Source: Salinimonas iocasae (lineage in GTDB: Bacteria > Pseudomonadota > Gammaproteobacteria > Enterobacterales > Alteromonadaceae). Taken from it: a stretch of DNA of 64,000 nucleotides. Below are positions 57,808-64,000 of this stretch, piece by piece. Position numbers and translations under genes: made by a program. Location: positions 1,690,001 through 1,754,000 of the forward strand of contig NZ_CP039852.1 of assembly GCF_006228385.1 (NCBI RefSeq). The letters are read 5' to 3'. The first letter of the stretch is position 1, and each line of letters begins with the position of its first letter. The notes beneath the pieces were generated by a model. The model had not been told where the DNA came from. It worked only from the letters and a program-made list of their open reading frames with translations, and did not search any database.

Positions 57808-59403
57808 TTGAAACTCACTGGAAAATTAGAATCCTGGCTAGTTGCCAGTATAGCACTGCTAAGTCTGCTGGAACTGGCAGTTTTGTTTATTGCCAGCCAG
57901 TATACGCTGGCTTCTGTTATAGAAGATAAGACCGGGCAGCAGGCACTTGCCATAGCGCGGTCTTTAGCAAGCCGGCCCGATATAACTGAGGCGGTTGAGA
58001 ATGAGTACTTTCCCCCTGAGCTGAAAAAGGAACTATCGTTATTACAGCACGGTTACGGTGCCAGTTTTGTGGTAGTGGGGAACAATGATAAGAAGCGCCT
58101 TTTTCACCCGATAGCTGAGAAAGTGGGAATGCAAATGCAGGGAGGAGACAGTGATGCGGCGCTGTCAGGGCGCTATTATGTTTCACGCGCTGAAGGTTCA
58201 ATGGGCCCCTCTATTAGAGGAAAGGCCCCTGTGCTGAACGAAAAAGATGAAGTCATAGGCCTGGTCTCAGTAGGTTATCTGGACGAATCAGTCAGCCTGG
58301 CCATAGACAAACGATCTATCTTGATATTGGCAATTGCAATAGGCATTTTAATACTTGCGGTGTTAGCTGCCTTGTGGATTGGAAGGCGAGTCCGAAGCAA
58401 GCTGTTTGGGCTTCAACCTGATGAAATAGGGCGCCTTTATGCTGAGCAAAAAGCTATTTTCAACACAGTTCGTACCGGGATTATTGCACTTAAAACTGAC
58501 GGTACCGTGCAAAGAATGAATCAGCGGGCCAGAAATTTATTATGCCCTGCTGATGCGCCGCCCCCGAAAAATCTTACAGATCTTTTCAGTCAACATACGC
58601 CTTTTCTGCTGAGCAGCCCGCATGAGCATATTACTGGGTTCGAATTGTTCGCCAATAACCAGTCACTAGTACTTTCTCGGTTACCATTGCAGGTAGAAAA
58701 GCAAACCGCGGGCCTGCTTATCTCACTACGGCCAGCTGATGAGGTGGAACAGCTTTCGCGACAATTAGCGCGTGTAGAGGCATTTGCTGAATTGTTGAGA
58801 GTTCAGACACACGATTATTCGAATAAACTTAATACACTCGCAGCAATGTTACAGATGGGTAATACCTCTAAGGCACTTGAGCTAATAAGCAACGAAAGCC
58901 AGGGTGTGCAAACACAGGTTCAGCAGCTTCTTGAGCGGGTTCACACGCCAACCTTGGCTGCGCTATTATTTGGTAAGTATCATAAAGCCAGAGAATGTAA
59001 TATTTCTTTTAGGATCAGCCCGGACACACACCTTGATGGCTATGAGGACAGACATTTTCTGGAATGTTTGGTATCGATTTTCGGCAATCTTATTGATAAT
59101 GCCATCGAAGCGGTTCAACGTGCGAAGAACACTCGGGAACCGCTTGTTTTTGTCAGTCTTGAGGAACTTGGCAATAATATAGTTTTTGATGTAGAGGACA
59201 GTGGAGAAGGTATTGAAGCTGTAAACAACGAACACATTTTTGCACCTACTTTCAGTTCTAAAAAAGATGCCCGACACGGCGTAGGAATGTATTCGGTCAA
59301 AACTTATCTTGAAGCGTGTGGCGGAAGTATTGAGATAGGCGAGTCTGAACTGGGCGGGGCACGGTTTTCCGTCTATATTCCTAAACCAGAAATTAAGAGT
59401 TAG
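57808..59403 (+). CDS. CitA/DcuS/DctS-type sensor histidine kinase
   Basis: 531 residues. Membrane spans at ~10-31 and ~170-191 enclose a periplasmic PDC sensor domain with the family motif RGKAPVLNEKDEVIGLVSVG. A cytoplasmic PAS follows (~205-310), then the phospho-acceptor His335 in RVQTHDYSNKLN, and an ATPase domain with N-box NLIDNAIEAV, DSGEGIE and GVGMYSVK. This family senses di- and tricarboxylates. TTG start at 57808 with GAGAA upstream. It directly follows tctA and precedes its regulator. Confidence 0.93.
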   Translation: MKLTGKLESWLVASIALLSLLELAVLFIASQYTLASVIEDKTGQQALAIARSLASRPDITEAVENEYFPPELKKELSLLQHGYGASFVVVGNNDKKRLFHPIAEKVGMQMQGGDSDAALSGRYYVSRAEGSMGPSIRGKAPVLNEKDEVIGLVSVGYLDESVSLAIDKRSILILAIAIGILILAVLAALWIGRRVRSKLFGLQPDEIGRLYAEQKAIFNTVRTGIIALKTDGTVQRMNQRARNLLCPADAPPPKNLTDLFSQHTPFLLSSPHEHITGFELFANNQSLVLSRLPLQVEKQTAGLLISLRPADEVEQLSRQLARVEAFAELLRVQTHDYSNKLNTLAAMLQMGNTSKALELISNESQGVQTQVQQLLERVHTPTLAALLFGKYHKARECNISFRISPDTHLDGYEDRHFLECLVSIFGNLIDNAIEAVQRAKNTREPLVFVSLEELGNNIVFDVEDSGEGIEAVNNEHIFAPTFSSKKDARHGVGMYSVKTYLEACGGSIEIGESELGGARFSVYIPKPEIKS

Positions 59404-59405
59404 TT

Positions 59406-60080
59406 ATGTCGTATTCCTGTGTGATTGTTGAAGATCAGCCTGAAGTGGCTCAATTCCTTGCCCAGCAACTTATCGGATCAGCACGCTATTCGATCATGGG
59501 TATGGCGAATGATGTTAAAACGGCGCGGACTCTGCTTGAGGCCGTAACTCCGGATCTGCTGCTGATGGACGTCTACCTGCCCGACGGGAATGGCCTTGAG
59601 CTATTAAAACTACTTCGTGACAATACCTATCAAAGCGAGACGTTCCTGTTGACAGCTGCAAAAGAGGTCCAGGTACTTGAACAGGCTATGAAGCTGGGAG
59701 TTACAGACTTTCTGGTAAAACCTATCTTACTGCCTCGCCTTCATCAGGCGCTCAGAAATTTTGAAAACCGGCAGCAGCAGCTTTCTGGTGCTTCTGAACT
59801 GACGCAGTCGGTGGTTGATCAGTTTTTCAGTGTACAGCATGTTCAGACTTCAACCAGATTACCTAAGGGTGTAGATAGTTTGACACTGCAAAAGATACGA
59901 AAAGTGTTTACTGTTCGCCAGGATGAAGCTCTGAGCGCGCAGCAGGTTGGCGATAGAATAGGCGTTAGCCGTTCTACCGCGCGCCGCTACCTTGAATACA
60001 TGTTGGAAACCGATGATCTTATGGCAGAACAAATATATGGCACGGTTGGTCGGCCGGAAAGGTGTTACCGTCTTAAATAA
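59406..60080 (+). CDS. CitB/DcuR-family response regulator
   Basis: 224 residues. Receiver domain with acidic residues E9/D10, phospho-acceptor D55 (LLLMDVYLPDG) and K105 (LVKP); then a helix-turn-helix (ALSAQQVGDRIGVSRSTARRYLEYM) as in the CitB/DpiA/DctR group. It is the partner of the kinase 2 bp upstream and probably activates the porin-tct operon. Ends with RPERCYRLK, typical of the family. Confidence 0.94.
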   Translation: MSYSCVIVEDQPEVAQFLAQQLIGSARYSIMGMANDVKTARTLLEAVTPDLLLMDVYLPDGNGLELLKLLRDNTYQSETFLLTAAKEVQVLEQAMKLGVTDFLVKPILLPRLHQALRNFENRQQQLSGASELTQSVVDQFFSVQHVQTSTRLPKGVDSLTLQKIRKVFTVRQDEALSAQQVGDRIGVSRSTARRYLEYMLETDDLMAEQIYGTVGRPERCYRLK

Positions 60081-60233
60081 TGATGGCGAATAAGCGTAAG
60101 AGAATATGAGGTAAAAGTGTTTGTCAGCTATCAGACCCAACTTTTACACGCCTGGCCCGGACTTTGGTATTCATGTTCTACCAATTGCCAACTAGTTAAA
60201 AGAAGGCATTCGGATATGCTTTAATACCTGGTT

Positions 60234-60277
60234 GAAAAAAGTGAGATAGCTCTTAGCTATGAAGATGCTACCTCACT
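60234..60277 (-). terminator. terminator of the phospholipase D-like gene
   Basis: Arms GTGAGATAGC and GCTACCTCAC (one G-T type mismatch) are followed on the minus strand by six T. Confidence 0.7.
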
Positions 60278-60292
60278 GATGTTATTTTGATA

Positions 60293-61753
60293 TTACAGCG
60301 CTTCCCAGGCAGGCATGTAATCATAAAGATCGGTCATAGCCGCATTCCCGACATAGGGGACAGCTTCCAACTGATCCATATCCGCTATCGGTCTTGCGCT
60401 GATAATATTTTCAGCAGTACGTTTATTCATTGCTGCATCGATATCCAGTTGCTGCATGGTAGCATTATTAACAATATCCAGCACACTGGCTACCTCCTCA
60501 CCAGAGAAGGTTACACCCTCCCATGTGCCACCCTGGAAGGTGGTTTCTGTACAGTTTTGCTCACTGCCTGAGAGACAAAATGCGAGGTCAAAGTGACCTT
60601 TAAACTTTGCTGCAGTCTGCGCATCGTGAATAATCAAAATGGTTTCATCGTTAGTAAACGAGCCTGCACCGGAAGCATTATGCGAACCGGTAAGTACTTT
60701 GTCATCAACACGTATATATTTGTGGTGCCATTTATCACCTCCCTGTAAGTGGGAAGCAACGCGCATATCTGCAGGAATCTCCCACGGATTGTTTGTTGCG
60801 CCGGTGAAGCTATCTACTTCCTCTGTACCATCATCCTTGAGAACAGTATTGCCCAGCATATCCTGGAACTCGCTATAGTACCGGTAGAAAAAGCTACTAT
60901 CACCAATCCCTCTGACTACAGCACCACTGTTGTTGGGCACTTCAGCAGCGTCCGCAATATCCTGTGCAGAGATGACAAACTGCGCAATATCAATTTCTGA
61001 GAGTCCCGCACTCACAAAGCCAACTGTTGTATCTATGCCAGAGCCCTGATAATTACTTGCTGACTGGGGAGTAAATTGCACGTCAATGCGAATGTTATCG
61101 TTTGTGGTATAAACTGTAGTTAACGCATGGTCAGGTTTACTTAAACCGAACAGCGAATCACTCAGACCGCCTGGTCCATCGCCCCACATTAAATCCATTT
61201 GTGTTGTCACTTCGCGTGCCAGTTCTATGCTATCTATAACCAGAATATGATTGTCATTACCGTCTGAAATCAAATTTCCTTCAGCATCCAGGTCGCCATG
61301 AATGCCTGACTGGGTGAAGTTGGTACTGCCGGCAAGTACGTATCGTCCATCTACAACAATCAGCTTATTATGTTGCAATCCTGAGCCAGCAGAATTGTCG
61401 GCAGTGTCGTCGATAAAAGGTACATTCCCGTTAGAAAGAATACTGTAAGCTTCCTGATTTTCTGCACCGGTATTATCGTTATCGGTAATAACTCTGACAG
61501 ACACGCCACGATCCTTAGCATCAACAATAGCAGTTGCAACGCCTGGCAGGTCCATATCATAGACAGCAATATCCAGGGTCTGCTGTGACTGATTGATTAA
61601 AGCTACAATCTTCGATTCCAGGTTTGCCTGAATGGCTGGTGGATTTACCTGGGCGTTGAAATAAACCTGAATATCATCCGCGTGAACCGCTGGGGCGAAT
61701 AACAGGCCAAAAGTACAGGTGAAGAGTGTTTTTTTTAAAGGTATATTGCGCAT
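60293..61753 (-). CDS. secreted phospholipase D-family protein with C-terminal helix-hairpin-helix region
   Basis: 486 residues. The signal peptide cleaves after PAVHA (~25). Two HKD half-sites are intact: H128, K130, D135 (LQHNKLIVVDG, then GSTNFT) and H343, K345, D350 (WHHKYIRVDD, then GSHNASGAG). Residues ~422-480 (SVLDIVNNATMQQLD, then TAENIISARPIADMDQL and VPYVGNAAMTDLYDY) read as tandem helix-hairpin-helix motifs like ComEA, which bind DNA. The combination suggests an exported nuclease or DNA-acting enzyme more than a lipase. It is transcribed alone. Confidence 0.88.
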   Translation of the reverse strand: MRNIPLKKTLFTCTFGLLFAPAVHADDIQVYFNAQVNPPAIQANLESKIVALINQSQQTLDIAVYDMDLPGVATAIVDAKDRGVSVRVITDNDNTGAENQEAYSILSNGNVPFIDDTADNSAGSGLQHNKLIVVDGRYVLAGSTNFTQSGIHGDLDAEGNLISDGNDNHILVIDSIELAREVTTQMDLMWGDGPGGLSDSLFGLSKPDHALTTVYTTNDNIRIDVQFTPQSASNYQGSGIDTTVGFVSAGLSEIDIAQFVISAQDIADAAEVPNNSGAVVRGIGDSSFFYRYYSEFQDMLGNTVLKDDGTEEVDSFTGATNNPWEIPADMRVASHLQGGDKWHHKYIRVDDKVLTGSHNASGAGSFTNDETILIIHDAQTAAKFKGHFDLAFCLSGSEQNCTETTFQGGTWEGVTFSGEEVASVLDIVNNATMQQLDIDAAMNKRTAENIISARPIADMDQLEAVPYVGNAAMTDLYDYMPAWEAL

Positions 61754-62269
61754 GTAAAGCCTTTCTTGTTTTTAAAATTGCCGCAAACGCAGCCAGCAAC
61801 GCTGGCGTGGTCCGCGTATACCGCGTAATTCGCGTCGTCGGAATATGCAAGATACATACACTAAATCTTATTTATTACATCTTTAAGTCAACTTGTTACA
61901 CAGATGTATATCTTTGGCTACGTAGACGCTCGTTATCTATAGATAAGGCTTACAGGTCAAATGTTTGCCTTCCTTCAATATCACACGCAATCGCGGTCAA
62001 AGACGCCATTTCTGTGCACTTTAAAGCGATGAATGGTGACAGTCAGGCTGGTCGTCCATGGCTATTGGCTAGAATCGTTTCTTTGAGTGCGGGTGATTAC
62101 AACCTGTGAAATGGAGAACACGGTTTAGGAATACGTTCGTGTGAGGTGTCTGGAGCATAGGCGTGTCAGTAAGACAGAGGTATAACTGTTAAGGGCGGAA
62201 TTTGCATTCTGACAATAAAATGTCGCACAGGCTGATATGCCTGTGCGACTAAATTAAATGTGTGATTAC
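61754..62269. other. 516-bp intergenic region with a short direct-repeat run
   Basis: No convincing gene. A 127-codon frame from 61726 to 62109 has atypical composition and no ribosome-binding site. At 61814-61840 three copies of a 9-bp unit close to CCGCGTATA lie in tandem, 60 bp upstream of the phospholipase-like gene. The right end holds a terminator. Confidence 0.5.
62222..62249 (-). terminator. terminator of the small repeat-protein gene
   Basis: An 11-bp perfect stem GTCGCACAGGC / GCCTGTGCGAC with a 6-base loop is followed on the minus strand by a T-rich stretch. Confidence 0.75.
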
Positions 62270-62608
62270 TTAACGCTGGAAAGGTGGTCGGCCGGTACGA
62301 ACCTTTTGCTGAACTTCCTCCAGTTTTGCAACATCATAGACAGCAAGGGTTTCTACCTGACGTCGATATGGCGGCTTGCCACGCATATCGACGGTACGAA
62401 CTTCAACATACTCGGTAGGTTGCCCATCCTGAGATATCTCTTCCAGTTTGGCAACATCCTTCACAGAAACCTCTACGATATTTCTTTTAAAAGGCGGTTT
62501 GCCGGAGAAGTCTGCAACCTGAATTTTTACTGTTTCATCAGCCTGTGCTGTTGACCAGCAGCTAATTAGAGCAATCGGTAATAATGCAATTTTAGTCAGT
62601 TTTTTCAT
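62270..62608 (-). CDS. small secreted repeat protein of unknown function
   Basis: 112 residues from the ATG at 62608 (GAGG eight bases upstream). The signal peptide MKKLTKIALLPIALISCWST cleaves after AQA. The mature ~85 residues repeat a pattern: GKPPFKR, VAKLEE, then GKPPYRR, VAKLEE, then GRPPFQR at the very end. The two repeat units are about 35 residues apart. I do not recognise a family. It could be a periplasmic or exported binding protein; no cysteines remain in the mature part. Confidence 0.75.
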   Translation of the reverse strand: MKKLTKIALLPIALISCWSTAQADETVKIQVADFSGKPPFKRNIVEVSVKDVAKLEEISQDGQPTEYVEVRTVDMRGKPPYRRQVETLAVYDVAKLEEVQQKVRTGRPPFQR

Positions 62609-62884
62609 CGCTTTAGCCTCGTATTGTTGATAACTCAATTATAAGGGGCATTAGTATCTGATTGAATAATCTCTGGTGATTTGTAAAAGCTATCAGCATT
62701 TATCGAACCTGGCTACTGATAGTCAGCGCTACATGCCCCAATACAGTGCCAGTGAACTAATGCTGCGCTAAAAATGTGCAATAGTGTTAGTCTCAATTTT
62801 CAAAAACTCCATCTATTCAAACAGATAAATAGTGGTGCTTTTCTTGCCATCTTATTGACACGTGCTTCTACTCACTTACTGAAC

Positions 62885-63361
62885 ATGTTTATACGTCCGC
62901 TTATAAAGTTGGTTTGCTTCTTTCTGATATCGCTATTCATTTCTGCGTTTACAGTAAATGCTGAACCGCAGGGGATAGCACTATCCAGACAGGGCACGGG
63001 GACATTGTATGTTGAGGCGACGATTAATAATGCGTTAAGCACGTCATTTTTGGTAGATACGGGGTCAGGGCTGGTCACGCTGAATAAGAAGACCTTTTCT
63101 GCACTGACCCGAAACGCAAAGGTAACCTCGATGGGCTACATCGCAGCACGCATGGCTAATGGTCAGATCCAGAAACTACAGCGGTTCAGCGTAAGCTCGA
63201 TCAATATCGGGGGGAATTGCGACCTTGGGGCCGTTGAAGTGGCTGTCATTCCTTCTGGCGCGAATATCCTGGGTATCAACGCATTACTAAAGGCTGGGCC
63301 CTTTACCATCAGTGCTAATGAGTTAACGCTTACCGGCTGCAAATCAAAAAGCTCAACGTAA
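62885..63361 (+). CDS. secreted retropepsin-like aspartic protease
   Basis: 158 residues from the ATG at 62885, where a signal peptide starts (MFIRPLIKLVCFFLISLFIS, ending near VNA). The active-site triad is in FLVDTGSGLVTL, and ILGINALL is the second family block. One active-site motif means it must dimerise, as retropepsins do. Bacterial homologs (clan AA, TIGR02281-like) are periplasmic. A longer frame from 62774 would add 37 residues before the signal and is unlikely. Confidence 0.82.
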   Translation: MFIRPLIKLVCFFLISLFISAFTVNAEPQGIALSRQGTGTLYVEATINNALSTSFLVDTGSGLVTLNKKTFSALTRNAKVTSMGYIAARMANGQIQKLQRFSVSSINIGGNCDLGAVEVAVIPSGANILGINALLKAGPFTISANELTLTGCKSKSST

Positions 63362-63421
63362 TAAACTGGCAACGTAAAACGAGGCATCGTCGAGCTTGCT
63401 GTCTAGCTCCTTCATCTTTGT

Positions 63422-63460
63422 TTTCTGTATAGCCCTTCGACATCACTGAATATACAGAAA
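63422..63460. repeat. perfect 10-bp inverted repeat after the retropepsin gene
   Basis: TTTCTGTATA (63422-63431) and TATACAGAAA (63451-63460) are separated by 19 bases. No T-run follows; it may be an operator for the downstream sensor gene or an mRNA hairpin. Confidence 0.5.
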
Positions 63461-63597
63461 GTAACGCACGCTTTACAAAAAGCGCTGTTCACCGACAAAC
63501 GTATGAAAGTTCAGACGTTCTTAAAAATTTGATCAAAAACTTAGCGTCGAAGTGCATGTACACTCAGGTATGTCACTGGAGCGACCTGGTTTTATTT

Positions 63598-64000
63598 ATG
63601 TCTGTAAATGTCCGGCTATCGATGCCTGCTGTTTTATTCGGTTTATTATATGTACTGGCCCCTTCGCGTGTCTGGGCGATGGCCGCGCAGGTACAAGCCA
63701 TGCCCGCTACATTGTTTGCCATCGGCTTCTGGTCTCTGGTAAGCATCGCTGTACTTTTTATCATCTTATTTGTTGCCAAGGTCTTTGCGAATAAGCGCTT
63801 ATTGCGCGCGCAGCAGAGCGGCCAGGCAGAAATTGACAAGCTGGTATCACGTCAGGACAACCTGCCTACCGGTATCATCTATCTTGATGACGCTCACGAA
63901 ATTTTGACACTGAACAGAACTGCGGCAGCGGTATTAGGACAAAAGCCGGATTTGTTAATGGGTCAGCCGGTGACCGATGTATTGCCTGAGAGTGTCCGGG
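63598..64000 (+). CDS. PAS-domain membrane sensor, 3' end beyond the window
   Basis: The frame runs open from the ATG at 63598 to the end of the window (134 codons). An N-terminal hydrophobic segment (~9-27, possibly a signal or first span) and a second span (~37-60) precede a linker and a PAS fold: LPTGIIYLDDAHEILTLNRT, then AVLGQKPDLLMGQPV and LPE. The output domain (kinase, GGDEF or chemotaxis) is not visible. An ATG at 63556 is an alternative start; neither has a strong ribosome-binding site. Confidence 0.75.
   Translation, partial: MSVNVRLSMPAVLFGLLYVLAPSRVWAMAAQVQAMPATLFAIGFWSLVSIAVLFIILFVAKVFANKRLLRAQQSGQAEIDKLVSRQDNLPTGIIYLDDAHEILTLNRTAAAVLGQKPDLLMGQPVTDVLPESVR

Noticed and set aside
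61726..62109. 127-codon plus-strand frame in the intergenic region
   Set aside because: Atypical residue composition, no ribosome-binding site, overlaps the 5' end of the HKD gene and matches no family I know.

Overview
The window looks like chromosome of a marine-type gammaproteobacterium close to Alteromonas (order Alteromonadales). The evidence is the E. coli-like gene order in several blocks (mnmA-hflD-purB, clpS-clpA-infA-aat, hexR-zwf-edd-eda), together with typical marine features: a monomeric isocitrate dehydrogenase, a HexR-type Entner-Doudoroff cluster, a long second GAPDH, a DUF2989 lipoprotein and a tripartite tricarboxylate transporter. Both ends cut genes: the YdiJ-like oxidoreductase at base 1 lacks its N-terminus, and a PAS-domain sensor at 63.6-64.0 kb lacks its C-terminus. 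I saw no rRNA, tRNA, insertion sequence, prophage or CRISPR array. Nearly all DNA is accounted for by intact genes.

Layout. 0-8.4 kb: FAD/Fe-S oxidoreductase, GNAT, ribosomal oxygenase RoxA, a membrane-anchored class III nucleotidyl cyclase, then mnmA-hflD-purB and rluE, mostly on the minus strand. 8.7-12.8 kb: monomeric icd, an unrecognised membrane-anchored protein, and cspD. 13-17.4 kb: clpS, clpA, infA, bpt and aat, which together form the bacterial N-degron pathway. 17.5-22.5 kb: trxB, yfbV, sprT, sppA and a YdjA nitroreductase. 22.5-45.2 kb: a central-carbon supercluster containing pykA, hexR, zwf-pgl-edd-glk-eda, a secreted protein of unknown function, yeaD, gapA, malQ-glgB-glgX, gnd, msrB, a DUF2989 lipoprotein and a second, extended GAPDH. 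Palindromes resembling HexR operators lie in front of pykA, zwf/hexR and gapA/malQ. 45.3-53.1 kb: a membrane thioredoxin-like protein, an M14 carboxypeptidase, an AGCS symporter, and a translationally coupled run of zinc-ribbon, DUF1315, DUF349 and small proteins. 53.5-60.1 kb: porin, TctC, TctB, TctA and a CitA/DcuS-type two-component pair, a self-contained organic-acid uptake and sensing module. 60.3-64 kb: a secreted phospholipase D-like protein with a C-terminal helix-hairpin-helix region, a small secreted repeat protein, a secreted retropepsin-like protease and the truncated sensor.

How the parts work together. Glucose is phosphorylated by Glk, oxidised by Zwf and Pgl, and split through Edd and Eda to pyruvate and glyceraldehyde 3-phosphate. 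Gnd adds the oxidative pentose phosphate branch. GapA and PykA complete lower glycolysis, and MalQ, GlgB and GlgX link the pathway to glycogen and maltodextrin. HexR is the likely common regulator. Points that merit a second look include an exact 18-bp in-frame tandem duplication in tctA, a cyclase lacking its usual transition-state arginine whose ribosome-binding site sits in a strong hairpin, the probable NADP-type binding site of the second GAPDH, and several uncharacterised secreted or membrane proteins. I did not find a clear new multi-gene defence-like or mobile system.
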